From Forficula auricularia (Eukaryota > Arthropoda > Insecta > Dermaptera > Forficulidae), in the NCBI GenBank assembly GCA_024734495.1, contig JALMQS010000055.1, positions 10,573,340 through 10,637,339 on the forward strand: a stretch of DNA of 64,000 nucleotides. The letters run 5' to 3'. Below, piece after piece: positions 42,487 through 54,135 of this stretch; the first letter of the stretch is position 1, and each line of letters starts with the position of its first letter. The notes below the pieces were generated by a model that saw only the letters and a program-made list of their open reading frames with translations, did not search any database and was not told the DNA's origin. Position numbers and translations under genes: made by a program.

Positions 42487-43205
42487 ATAAGCTGACGTGT
42501 TCTGATGTGCCATCCACTTGACTTTATCATACAACCTGGCCCCTAAAATTATCTATAATATGTAGGGGGGTTAATTTTCGCATTTTTAGACTTCTGGGGT
42601 CCCACTCATTATGTATAGAAAATTTGGTTGAATTTGATAAATGGCCAAGATTTTCGTTTTTTGACCCCCCCCCCCCATTTTGGGCGGTTAGTTTTTGCAT
42701 TTTTAGACTTCTGGGGTCCACTGATTAATGTACAAAATTTGGTTGAGTTTGCTCAAACGGCCTAGATTTTTAATTTTTAACCCCCCCTCCACCCCCATTA
42801 ATTTTGGGTCTATATGCACCAAAATCTAATCAGCTCTTAATCTCAATGGACCAAAACTACGTGTGAAATTTGGTTTTGATGTTCACACTAGTTTTTGAGC
42901 TAGCTCGTCCACAAAAATTTGGTAACGCACAGAATAACAACCAGACAACCAGACAACCAGACAACCAGATAGACTAACTAACAGACATTTTGACAAAACA
43001 ATTATTATCTCGAAAAATATAATTTTTTCGATGTTCACTTATTAGAACTTTTTTGTAGAACGAAATGCCATGGTTTCGCTCAATTTTTTTTTTAATCAAA
43101 ATAGTTTCAGGCGTTTTTGAGATATTTCGAAAAAAAGAAGGAAAAAAAAACACTTTTTTCATGCACGATTACAATACTTGACCACACCCTGTATGGTAAA
43201 GTAAA
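42487..43205 (-). mobile_element. M1 element, complete, minus orientation
   Basis: Right end 'aagctgacgtgttctgatg' at 42487, two monomers, body with 'caaccagacaaccagac', and left end 'ctgtatggtaaagtaaaa' at 43205. Confidence 0.85.
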
Positions 43206-43452
43206 ATCGTAATTAGAATTTGGGCTTCATAGGTTAATAATTTTTTATTTGATAATGAAGAAAATCAGAAAAAATCGAATGTTATGTCGAGAATTTTCGA
43301 ACGAATTTAGCTAATGTGCCGAAATTCGGTATACAAGTTCTTATTAATAAACCAGACCTCTAAGCCAAGTTTAAAATTTTTTTGTTCAAACCGTTCGCAG
43401 ATTTGTCAAATCGCCGAAATTGTGGAATGACTCCCAGAGCTTGAAACAAATT

Positions 43453-44215
43453 TTACTTTTTCCACCAATTTTTTTCTAGAAATATTGAAAATAGGTTCTT
43501 ACCTTTTTCTTCCTTTGCCACCAGTCCACCCTCTGCCATCAGTCCATCCTTTTCCACCAGCCAATCCTCTGCCACCAGTCCATCCTTTTCCACCAGTCCA
43601 TCCAAATTTGACTTTTTCCACCAATTTTTTTCTTGAAATATTGAAAATAGGTTCTTACATTTTTCTTCCCATGCCACCCGTCCATTTTTTGTCACCAGTC
43701 CACCCTCTGCCATCAGTCCATCTCTTTCCACCAGCCAATCCTTTTCCACCAGCCAATCCTCTGCCACCAGTCCACCCTCTGCCACCAGTCCACCCCCTGC
43801 CACCAGTCCACCCTCTGCCACCAGTCCACCCCCTGCCACCAGTCCACCCTCTGCCATTAGTCCATCCTTTTCCACCAGCCAATCCTCTGCCACCAGTCCA
43901 CCCTCTGCCATCAGTCCATCCTTTTCCACTAGTTCATCCAAATTTGACTTTTTCCACCAATTTTTTTCTTGAAATATTGAAAATAGGTTCTTACATTTAT
44001 CTTCCCATGCCACCAGTTCACCCTCCGCCACCAGTCCATCCTTTTCTACCAGTCCACCCTCTGCCATCAGTCCATCCTTTTCCACCAGTTCATCCTCTGC
44101 CATCAGTCCATCCTTTTCCATCCGTCCACCCTCTGCCATCAGTCCATCCTTTTCCACCAGCCAATCCTTGGCCAGTCCATCCTTTGCAACCACTTCATCC
44201 TTTGACACAGACATT
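43453..44215. repeat. 18-bp minisatellite with interspersed spacers
   Basis: Units such as TGCCACCAGTCCACCCTC (18 bp) are repeated with variants (CATCCTTTTC). Three related spacers of about 75 bp ('cttgaaatattgaaaatagg') occur at about 43465, 43620 and 43960. Because the unit is a multiple of three without stops, both strands stay open: about 255 codons plus (VHPLPP-type repeats) and 253 codons minus (GLVAEG-type repeats). I regard these as repeat translations rather than genes, although the minus frame starts at an ATG. Confidence 0.75.
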
Positions 44216-45054
44216 CTTCAATCTCGGTTCTACTAAACAAGAGCAACGTTAGCTTCCGTGGAGCAAAATGCTGTTTTTGCAATAGAGAGGTAGAGCTTAG
44301 AAAAATTGTCAATAATCAGGAAGAACAGACATCTCACACTACTGTAGGAACTACTTTGTGACAAGTCCTGGACTTGAATGCTGCTTAAGACATCGATAAT
44401 ACGTGCTAGATTCGAAAAATTGGAGAGGGAATATTAATATACTTCTCCTTTACTTTTGTCATTTAAAATAGATATTTTATTTACAAACGGCACGTTTTCA
44501 CTACAATTGAATGAGATTCCATTGAAATTGATTATTATAATATTATTAATTAATATAAAATTGTTTCTTTATTAAATTTAATTATTAATTTTAATGAATA
44601 TTCAATCAAGACAATGAAATTAATTAATCATTTTGATATCACTCTTTCAATTTATCCTCTACTGTTTCTCTTCCGAAGCATAAATATGCTGAGGTTCATT
44701 TAACAAAGTCATGATTAATTTATTGTTGGTATATATAAGAATGATTTAATTGTATGGCGGAGGATTCTTTCTTCCTTCCCACTCACCTCCACTATTTTCA
44801 ATTATTTTCAATAATTTAATTAATTAATATATAATTTCATTTTTGTCCCTATATTGCTTCTATGCATAATGAAATAAATCTGAAAACATTGCCAAGAGTA
44901 TTTTCATCATTTGAACAAAAAAATGTATAATTTTAATAAAGGTTATGGTTATGAGCAACTTTTTTTATTCAAATGAATACATGTCAGTGCATTTAATGTA
45001 CTATTGCATTTGTAACCTTATTAATGAAAAAAATAATAAATAAAAAAATTATTA
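44216..45054. other. Gene-free stretch
   Basis: AT-rich DNA without recognised features. Confidence 0.35.
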
Positions 45055-45235
45055 GCTCTTAGTATCTTCATCATCAAGGGTATTATATAGTGTTAAGACT
45101 TATTTGACGCAATGACCCTCCTCCATTCCACTCTAATACAATGCCAATTCTTTCAATTCTCTAAAAGTCCAACATCCCATATTCATTGTATCTGGGAAAA
45201 CTATTCTAATCTGGTTATTTATTTCTCCTCATTTA

Positions 45236-46170
45236 TTTCCAATCTCTCTCTAAAATAAAGATAAAAGTAAATAAATATTATATGCAACATTCATCCACTA
45301 TGAGTTAAGATTTCTAGGTCACTTGTTTCACATTAAAATTAAAAAAATAAAGATGTAAATTTTTTCAATATATATATTTTTTTTGAGCTGTAAGCTCATC
45401 TTCAGGAAAGTACAGAATTATAACTAAATATATATATATATTGCCTTCGGCACGCCCTCTACAGCTCGGCTTTCCGGGCAAAAATCTTGAAATTATTTTT
45501 TAGATATTTGCAAATAAATAAGCCACAGTTTTCTAAAGAGTAAATGTACTAAAATGTTAAAAATTTCTATAATTTGCCCCCCCCCCCCTTCGGGTTCTTG
45601 CATACAGTCAATTTTGATAGTTGATTTTTACAGAATAGTTTCTTAAAGTAATAAAGAATAACTATAAAATTTGATTAAGATAGGAGAGAGTTTTACTTTT
45701 GACCCCACTCACATTTTGGATAGTTGGGAGTCGAATTTCAAAAAATCCTGAAATTGCTTTTTTAGATATTTGTATTTAGAATTTTATTAAGTAAAATCAA
45801 GTAGATATCTTATCGTTCTTAATTGAAAATGCATAATTAGTGTAAACACATTGCAAAGATATTTTGCCTTTTGACTTCTCTTTTAGGTCGAATTTCAAAA
45901 AAATCCTTTCTAGTGAGCCTCTATGTCATAGATGTAATATCCTCTCCAAATTTCATGTTTCTATGTCCAGTAGTTCTGGCTGTTTGATGATGAGTGAATG
46001 AGTGAGTGAGTGTATCGGGCAAAGAATTTTATATATATATATTGAAAAAATTTAAATTATTTTTTCAATATTAATGTGAAACAAGTGTGACCTAGAAATC
46101 TTAGCTCATAGTAAATGAATATTGCATATAATATTTCTTTACTTTTATCTTTCTTAAAGATGTTTTACCT
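45236..46170. mobile_element. Inverted pLTR element with a Helitron-like insert
   Basis: Arms 45250-45385 and 46035-46165 are inverted copies ('gatttctaggtcacttg'). A dead hammerhead lies at about 45383-45415 on the minus strand (CTGAAGA kept, GAAA changed to AAAA). The middle (about 45430-46037) looks like a Helitron on the minus strand, with TA-rich start, CACTCACTCATTCACTC and a GC-rich end (GGGCGTGCCGAAGGC). Confidence 0.55.
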
Positions 46171-46729
46171 TGCACCAACACCACAATCCCTATTAATTCT
46201 CTCTAAAATATTATTAGCAATTCCTTTAATTATCACCTTCTCATCTTCAGATTCTTACACAAGGCTCTCTTTTCTCTAATCCTATCGAGAATTTTTAAAT
46301 TTGTAATTCTACCCAACTATTTAATCTTGAACATCTCGACTTTATTTAGGTCACTCGATTCAGTGAGTCAGCGCAGAATCGTCTCCACCCTTTCCCTGAT
46401 GGTACGATAGTGTTTGTTCTGACAAGTTGGATTCCATAAAGCCTTATTTGTAAGATACAGGCGATTTAAAAGATCAAATTGAATAAGAATTAAAATAACA
46501 CATTCACCAATTCGTTTATCCCTATGAGACTCTGTTCTCCTCAACATGCCTGTCCTGCGAACTCCAACCTTCAGTTGTTAAAGACCCGCATCGACAGGTA
46601 CCTTCGACTTCGGCCCAGACCCTAAAATTTCTCCCTTTTCTCGTTCTTTACACGATGCGCTAATCAATTCTATCCCTAAAAGCGTTGTAACTTCTGGTTT
46701 AATTCGTTCTCGCACCAATATCATTGAAA

Positions 46730-47594
46730 ATAAACTGACGTGTTCTGATGTGGCCATCCACTTGACTTTACCATACAACCTGGCCCCTCACTTATTTAAT
46801 ATTTAATAAAATTATTTATAATCATGTAGGGGAGGGGGGTTAGTTTTTGCTTTTTAGACTTCTGGGATCACACTAATTATATATACAAAATTTGGTTGAG
46901 TTTGGTCATATGGCCAAGATTTTAATTTTTTGACCATGCACCCCCCCCCCCCATTTTGGGCGGTTAGTTTAAGCATTTTTAGACTTCTCAAATTCACTGA
47001 TTATGTATACAAAATTTGGTTGAGTTTGCTCAGACGGTCTAGATTTTTAATTTTTACACTCCCCCCCCCCATTTTGGGCAATTAGTTTTTCCATTTTTAG
47101 TCTTCTGGGGTCCCACTTATTATGTATACAAAATTTGGTTGAGTTTGGTCAAATGGCCTAGATTTTTAATTTAACCCCCTCTACCCCCTTAATTTTGGGT
47201 CGATATGCACCAAAATCTAATCAGCTCTTAACTTCAATGGGCCAAAACTACGTTAAATTTGGTTTCGATATTCACACTAATTTTTGAGCTAGCTCGTCCA
47301 CAAAATTTGGTAACGCACATATGGAATAACAACCAGACAACCAGACAACCAGACAACCAGATAGACTAACTAACAGACATTTTGACAAAAAAATTATCAT
47401 CTCGAAAAATATAATTTTTTCGATGTTCACTTATTAAGGCTTTTTTGTAGAGCGAAATGCCATGGTTTCGCTCAATTTTTTTTAATCGAAATTGTTTCAG
47501 CCGTTTTTGAGATATTTCGAAAAAAAGAAGGAAAAAAACCACTTTTTTCATGCACGATTACAATACTTGACCATACCCTGTATGGTAAAGTAAA
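46730..47594 (-). mobile_element. M1 element, complete, minus orientation
   Basis: Right end at 46730 ('aaactgacgtgttctgatg'), three monomers, left end 'cctgtatggtaaagtaaaa' at 47594. Inserted in the LINE relic. Confidence 0.85.
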
Positions 47595-48087
47595 ACAATC
47601 ATTACCACGACATTTCAAAGGTCTCCAGTCTCTCTTCACATTTTCTAAGGTAAATGATGGGAAGCATAATAATTTTTGTTTTCAATTAAATTTCAATTTA
47701 GCTAGAGTAATTTTATTATTATTTTATTTATTTCATTCTGGTTCCTTCTTCCCACGTGATTTTACTACCCACTCGGTGAAGCCTACCTGCCAGGCGGCCC
47801 TAAGTATTGAATTTATTAAAAAAAAAGAAGAGTTCAAGCCTCACTGATTACGATTGTTTAACCGGATATAATCTGGCCCCTACACTAAATTACACTGTAA
47901 ATCTCATATAAAACACATAAATAAAACTACCAAACCACATATAGGATATGACTAAATGAATTAATATCTGAGACCAAAAAAAAAATATGTTTTTTTTTAG
48001 TTATTTATCAAATTAGGTATGTTTTTTTATTAAATCCATTCAGATGAAATCGGGAAAGATTAAGTTTTATGTTTTTGTCAAATTCAA

Positions 48088-48342
48088 TAATTTGTGTTTA
48101 TTGAAGAGATTAATAAAGAGGTTTGCTGGAATTATAAATTTTATTTATTTATAACGAGACTATAGTTTCATAAATTAATTCCTGTGAATCCATTGTAATA
48201 GATTGGATGAAGTGCCCTCGAAACTATAGTTTCGTTATAAATAAATAAAATTAATAATTCCAGCAGAAGACACACTCTTTTATTGTCTCCTTCAATATAT
48301 AAAAATTTGCTACTCTCGGCAAAAAAAAAACTAATTTGTGTT
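48088..48342. mobile_element. Fold-back pLTR element, subfamily A, 11-bp TSD
   Basis: The insert 48099-48331 lies between copies of TAATTTGTGTT. Both arms are present, the right one ending 'ctgctactctcggc'-like (one base lost). The hammerhead has decayed: CTGATGA is TTGGATGA and half of helix II is missing at 48203-48245. Confidence 0.8.
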
Positions 48343-48747
48343 AGTATATGAGTGTTTTATGAATTTTCGATTTTTTCATCGCTTATACAAGAGCTATAAT
48401 TTCTTTTTTTTTTTTTTGAAATTTTTTATGAAATTGCATTTTTTTATGAATATATTAATCGTATTTAATGAAAAATATGTAAAATACAAAAATAAATGTG
48501 GTATTCGATAAGTTTGTTAAGTTTCAGGTTTTGTGAATTTTAAAGTTATTTTTGCGAAATTTTTAATTATATTTTTTCAAGTTCACCTATTTATTAATTT
48601 TATTTATTTACTTATTAAGACAATGCTTTTAGCAATTCGACTTGTAGGCAAAAATTCAAATCAGAAAAATTACAAATGTATACAATAAATAAATTATCTA
48701 ATGTAAATTAAAATATATATGGTACATATATGTATATTAAGTACAAT

Positions 48748-49626
48748 AAATAAACTGATGTGGCCATCGACATTACTTGAACAATCACCTGCCCCCTCTT
48801 TTATATTTAATATTTCCGCCCCTCTTAATTTTGGGGCCATTAGCAATTAATAATATCTCTTTTTAAATATTAGACTCTTCTGTTGAAATTAGCAGCTTTT
48901 TTGGTTTTTGTTTGAAAATTTTATTATTTTAAGATATTTTTAACCCCCCCCCTCCTTTGGATCACTATCAATTTCTGCAAAGTGAGTCATTTTCATAAGG
49001 TTGTATAGGGTGTATAAGCTAAATTTCCCACAAATCGATCAGAGTTAGACTCTATATTAAATTATTATATATCTATATAAATTATATTATATATATATAG
49101 TATATATAGTATAGTATATATAGTATATATATAGTACCGAATATATATAGTATATATCTTACCGAATAACAACTATTTTTTTCTTATAGGATCCTTTAAA
49201 ATATTTTAGATTATTTGATCTAGCTTGTTTTTTAGATTGAAAATTTTATAATTTAAATTTTTTAATAACTCAACCACCTCTTAATTTTGTTCGATATGAT
49301 CAATACAAAAAAACTACAAGTGAAACTTCATTTTGCTATTGCCACTCGTTTTTGAGTTAGATCGTACATCAAATTTGCTAAAGTACTAACTAACGTACTA
49401 ACTAAATAACGAAATAGCAGATATTTTAACAAAATAATTAATATCTTGTATTTATTCGATATTCACTTTATAAGGCTATCTTTTGTAAATCAAAACGCTA
49501 TAACAATGGTTTTTTGCTCCAATGTTTTTATCAAAATATTTTGAGCCGTTTTTGAAATATTTAAAAAAACGAAGCAAAAACACTTTCTTGGATTACAATA
49601 CTATACTCTGTATGGTAAAGTAAAAA
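48748..49626 (-). mobile_element. M1-related element, strongly diverged
   Basis: Right end 'aaactgatgtggccatcga' and left end 'ctgtatggtaaagtaaaa' are kept, but the body is heavily diverged and the monomers are nearly unrecognisable. An old copy or a sister family. A (TATA)n stretch lies at 49065-49160. Confidence 0.65.
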
Positions 49627-49769
49627 GAAAATATAATGAAAGAACAAAGAAAAATACAATAATTGTACCTCTTATTAAATTTAGACATTCATTATAGAAA
49701 AAATTTAAGCTTAATATTTATATTTGATGCATGAAGATCCCAAAGGATCTAAGGTCGAAAATTTTCGAA

Positions 49770-50065
49770 AGTGAATTTTTTATTAAATTGAAAGTTTTTG
49801 CCGAGAGTAGCAGAATTTTTATATATTGAAGGAGACAATAAAAGAGTGTGTCTTCTGCTGGAATTATAAATTTTATTTATTTATTTATAACGAGACTAAC
49901 CTAACCACATGAAAGATGTTAACCTTTCATTCATAAATTAATTCCTGTGAATCCATTGTAATAGACTGATGAAGAGGGCAAAGCCCTCGAAACTATAGTC
50001 TCGTTAAAATTTATAATTCCAGCAGAAGACACACTCTTTTATTGTCTCCTTCAGTGAATTTTTTA
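49770..50065 (+). mobile_element. Fold-back pLTR element, subfamily A, 13-bp TSD
   Basis: The insert 49783-50052 lies between exact copies of AGTGAATTTTTTA (49770-49782, 50053-50065). Left end 'tttttgccgagagtagcag', right end 'attgtctccttc', one intact hammerhead. Part of the left arm's hammerhead side is deleted. Confidence 0.85.
49954..50008 (+). ncRNA. Hammerhead ribozyme motif (subfamily A)
   Basis: CTGATGA at 49966-49972, extra A, GAGGGC/GCCCTC, GAAA, ACTATAGT, cleavage after C50000. The helix I partner is shortened (TCGTTAAAA). Confidence 0.75.
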
Positions 50066-50740
50066 AGTGAAGCTTTCTAAATAATTTATGAATGAGCGCC
50101 AACTCAGAACACCACGAGCGAATCTTCTAAACTAGTTCTGTTAAGTTGAAAAGAGCTTGAAAAAACCACGCTAGTTTTATGTTTACGCCAAAAATTATAC
50201 AGTTTTAATTGATTTCTATAAAAAAATAAAATAAATAGGCAAATAAAAAAATTTGGCACTTTTATTTTATGATATGGCAGCACGAAGGTGGTCTTTAGAT
50301 TTCCCAAGCCTCATTTAATAATTTCATAGTTATTTATAACATCTTTTATTTAAGAATTAACTTCTGAAGTTGTTTTCAAATAATAATTGATATAGTTGAG
50401 TCAACAATTCAAATCAGCAATCTGTTAGAATCGAATGTTACGGCCGAATGTCTTGTTAATGGGACGATGTAAGTAAAATGGCAGCCATTAATAAGAAGAG
50501 CTTCGAGCGGAACAATTTGATAATTCAACTTGTGTCTACCTGTTTATCTAACATAAGTTGAAAACAGTTACTCAATTAGAAGTCAAACGTTATGAAAAAC
50601 ACTAATTCTACTACTAGTAGTCTAATAGGAAATAATTTTCCAGATTATCGTTGAGAGACTTCGCGGGTTACATTGAATGATCTCAAAAACCCACCATGAT
50701 ATAAAACAAAAAAAAAAATGTGATATGGTCGTCACCTCAT
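50066..50740. other. Gene-free stretch
   Basis: No recognised gene; the 67-codon frame at 50104-50307 is low-complexity. Confidence 0.35.
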
Positions 50741-51005
50741 GATTTTACTTTACACCTGCCCCCTCCCTCCCGTATATTTAAATAAAAAAAAATCTATAAT
50801 CATTTATGAAATTTTAGTAGCTGTGCTAAAATTTTCGAGTCATAAGGGAAAAACTGGAAAAAGTCCGAAAATTTCGAGGTTTTTCGGCCAGGCGTATGCT
50901 AAAGTCTTGTGGATGGCCACATCAGTTTATTTAGAAAAAGAACTAATAGGGCGAATAATAAATAGTTTCAGCCGTTTTTGAGATATTTCGAAAATACTAA
51001 GCAAA
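50741..51005 (+). mobile_element. Short diverged M1 derivative
   Basis: Left end ATTTTACTTTACACC with 'ctgccccctccctcccg', and right end 'atgctaaagtcttgtggat' with 'ggccacatcag', only about 200 bp apart. 'cagccgtttttgagatattt' (50968) follows. An internally deleted, old relative of M1. Confidence 0.5.
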
Positions 51006-51174
51006 AAAAAAAAAAATAAATTTGTTATCTATTTCTTTTAGCTTAAAATTTTTATGATTCTTAAGAAAAATTATTTTGAAATTTTTTCCCATCTCGCCTT
51101 TCAAGAAAAATGAATTGGTTGTAAACATCAATGATCTCCAGACATTAATATTATGAATTAGACACCAAAGTATG

Positions 51175-51508
51175 GTATATACCAGAGGTGGTGAACCTGT
51201 GGCCTTAAGACCACATGTGGCCTTTTTGAATTTCTTATATGGCCTCTGAAATGAATTTGAAATAAAGAAAAACTGAATTTAAAATAAAAAAAAATTGAAT
51301 TTAAAAATAAAAAATTGAATTTAAAATAAAAAAAAATGAATTTAAAATAAAAAAAAAATTGAATTTAAAATAAAAAAAAAATTGAATTTGAACAGCAATA
51401 ATTTTACAAAAGTTACATTTATCGGTATTGAAACTTATGTGGCCTCCATTGTTACTGCTATTTTAAATGTGGGCTCAGGTGAAAAAGGTTCCCACTTCTG
51501 GTATATAC
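51175..51508. mobile_element. hAT MITE, 318 bp, with 8-bp TSD
   Basis: Element 51183-51500, TIR CAGAGGTGGTGAACCT and its near complement AGGTTCCCACTTCTG, flanked by GTATATAC on both sides. The interior holds AAAATTGAATTTA-type short repeats. Non-coding. Confidence 0.9.
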
Positions 51509-51704
51509 ACTTGTCTTGAGAGCAGAAGGTGGGGGAAGCATCACCAGACACAATCATGTTCAAACCTGTCGCGGCACGCTCGATGTTTGACAGTAGCAAC
51601 AGCCCGGTCATTTTAATAGCCACTCTTTGGGAGCCCCTGCTATTTAGACAACCAATTTACATCATCAGTTAAGAGTATGACTACCTTGCAAAAAAGGAGC
51701 AAGA

Positions 51705-52150
51705 CTTTTCCCCGTTTTTACTTTATCCAATGCGAAACAGATAGAGTATTGGATCGGTCTCGTGCCAACCTCGACTTCAAAGGGTCCCCAGGTAAAGACT
51801 ACGTAAAATAACCTATAAAAGCGGTCACAGTCTCTCACAACATCATTTTTAAGTGAAATAAATAAATAAATAAACATAATTCAACTTAAAGAAATCTTTA
51901 CAGGGATACCCCACACTCTATGATAAAAATTTATTTTTTGTGTTTGACCTCGAATTTGATAAAATTCAGCCCTCTCCAAAATCATTATTATTTGATTAAA
52001 ATATTGATACAATTTTTGATTTGAGAGAAAATTAATACATATAAATGCTAAATTTTAAGTTTCTATCATATTTATCTCTGACAGACTTATTATAATATAT
52101 AGAGATACAGGCAAACGAAACGGAACCCTAAAATGAGATTTCAATTTTGG
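51705..52150. repeat. R2 fragment followed by R3 copy
   Basis: 51710-51800 matches 23795-23890 ('actttatccaatgcgaa', 'gacttcaaagggtcc'). 51960-52150 matches 13890-14060 in diverged form. Confidence 0.5.
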
Positions 52151-52570
52151 CTAGATTTATTAACCTCTTTGGGTTCGTGTATTGAGTCAACAGTTGCGTT
52201 ATCTCGAGCTAGCAACGAATGTTAGGCCTAAGGAAAGGAAAGGGAATGGCCAATGGTCATTTGCTCCCACTCGGAAGCTCACTGGGCGTGGCTTAGGCTC
52301 CCTCGAGCTAACTCGATTCAGATGTTGTGCTAAAAAACAAAACATACAAATTAACAGGCTAACTGGCCTCTTATCCTCTGTTTTTAGTCCTCGAGACTCT
52401 TTTGTTTAAATTATAAACAAACGATAACAATTCCGGAAAAACGAAGATATCTAAACAAATTATAATATTTATTGTTGAGATTATTTTTTTCGATCTAGAG
52501 CAGGCGGAGGTTGTCAACATACACCTCGAGGGATGACTGAATCGAGCTCCCAAGAAAGTTTCAACCTGTC
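52151..52570. other. Unassigned balanced-composition stretch
   Basis: GC content is higher than the neighbours at 52190-52330. Frames at 52182-52409 and 52371-52652 show no motif. Not identified. Confidence 0.3.
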
Positions 52571-52574
52571 CATT

Positions 52575-52806
52575 GATATTTAATCTCAACCAAAACATTA
52601 TGTGAAAACTGGCCAAGTTCGAAAAAGTGGTGAAATTCCAGTGTGTAGCCAAGTTAAAATCGCCAAGAATAATTAAATTGAGAAAATCGTAGATCCCTCA
52701 ACATAATTATTCTGGTGAATTCTACTTGCTACACACTAGATTTCACCAATTTTTTCGAACTTGGCCTGTTTTTTTCACAGAATGTTTTGGTTGAGATTTC
52801 TCTTCT
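52575..52806. repeat. Small inverted repeat
   Basis: Arms of about 75 bp, 52583-52657 and 52725-52803 ('gccaagttcgaaaaagtgg' with its complement). Confidence 0.75.
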
Positions 52807-52944
52807 TTTTGTATTTAACATAAGTATTTAATTAAGCTATGAGGAATTTTATTTTTGACTCCATTTCTGCAAGTTTTATTTGTAATGTTTTATTATACCC
52901 AATATTAGCACTCTAAGTTTTTCCTCGAATTAAAAAAAGAAAAT

Positions 52945-54135
52945 TTTTCTAAATAAAATGAGAAAATATTTCGGAGTTTTTTCAGTTTTTCTTGAATAAC
53001 TAAAATGCTTATCAAATCAAAAGATATTTTTTGGATAAATTAAAGCTCTTTAAATTACGCGTAAAATGAAAACAATTTCATCTATTTAGGTTCAGTAAAA
53101 CCGGTACTAAAGCTTGTCAAAAACAGCCCCATGGATCACTTTTGAATATCCCTAAAATCCTAGAAATTGCTTGATTTTATGATGGACGAAGGAGCACGTT
53201 TTCGATAAAACGACTTATACATTTTGTGATTAAATTTGCTCAAACCAAGTTTCATCTTAATTGATAATGGTAACCTTGCTGCAAAGAGGTTGAAGTTTTG
53301 AAAAACTGTATTTTTTGTAAAAATCTGTTTTTCTTCATAAAATGAAAATCACTATCTCTGGAAACTTGACTTTATCTCATTGTCTAGAAATTTTATTTAC
53401 TTGAACGAGTTATTAGATCAATTTTTTGTTAAAATTTTAGATCTATAGATGATTTTACATTTTAAGTATAGGATATGACCCGAACTTTGCTAGACGTTTG
53501 TACTGCTGATATCTATAACTTTAAGATTTTTATCAAAAAGTGGTCCGCAACGTTCAAGCCATGAAAATTTTTCTAGATACGAATAGAAATTTAAGATAGG
53601 ATGAAATGGTTTTCATTTTTAGTAATGAAAAAATCGATTTTTGAAATAATGAACTACTTTCCTATCATAGGTAATGTTGATATCTATAAATCTAAGAATT
53701 TTAATAAAAAAGGGTCCAAGCAACTTTCAAGTCAACAAAATTTTCTAGACAATGAAATAGGAATCAAGTTTCCAGGATGAGTGATTTTCATTTTATGAAG
53801 GAAAAACTGAGATTTTTTTTCAAAACTTCAACCTCTTGTCATTATTATTCAATTAGAATGAAACTTATTTAAATTGTAGCAAATTTAATCTAGTTTAAAA
53901 ATGTATAGAGTGGTCTTTGTCGAAAACGTGCTCCTTCATGGTCAAAATGGGGAAAAATCGAAAAAAGTGCGAGTTCTAGGGTTCTACTGAACCAAAATAG
54001 ATGAAATATTCATCAATTTTACGCATAATTTAAAGAGCTTTAATTTATCCAATAAACCTCTTTTTGATTTGATAAGCCGTTTTAGAGTTATTCAAGAAAA
54101 ACTGAAAAAACTCCGAAATTTTCTCATTTTGAGGC
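52945..54135. mobile_element. 1.2-kb fold-back element (unassigned)
   Basis: About 430 bp on the left (52955-53395) recurs inverted on the right (53745-54130): 'tttaaagagctttaattt'-type, 'gaaaacgtgctcctt' and 'cttgaataactaaaatg'-type blocks. The middle holds a direct repeat ('gatatctataa' at about 53510 and 53683, spaced roughly 173 bp). No coding sequence. 54490-54560 resembles one arm weakly. Confidence 0.65.

Larger units (their letters stand above)
45055..47780 (-). mobile_element. Old LINE relic interrupted three times
   Basis: Three pieces, 45055-45250, 46175-46340 and 47596-47780, align in order with the 3' half of the LINE at 34810-35400 (for example 'agtccaacatcccatatt' with 34910-34930, and 'cttctcatcttcagattct' with the stretch near 35050). 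Between them are a PLE-derived inverted element, an unassigned stretch (46340-46729) and an M1 element. It is far more diverged than the LINE at 34.8 kb; no frame survives. Confidence 0.65.

Noticed and set aside
45383..45415. Active hammerhead
   Set aside because: GAAA has become AAAA and position 7 is A; counted only as a relic.
49735..49775. Hammerhead-like 'atgaagatcccaaaggatc' followed by GAAAATTTTC
   Set aside because: C3 and U4 do not match, and helix II does not sit next to GAAA.
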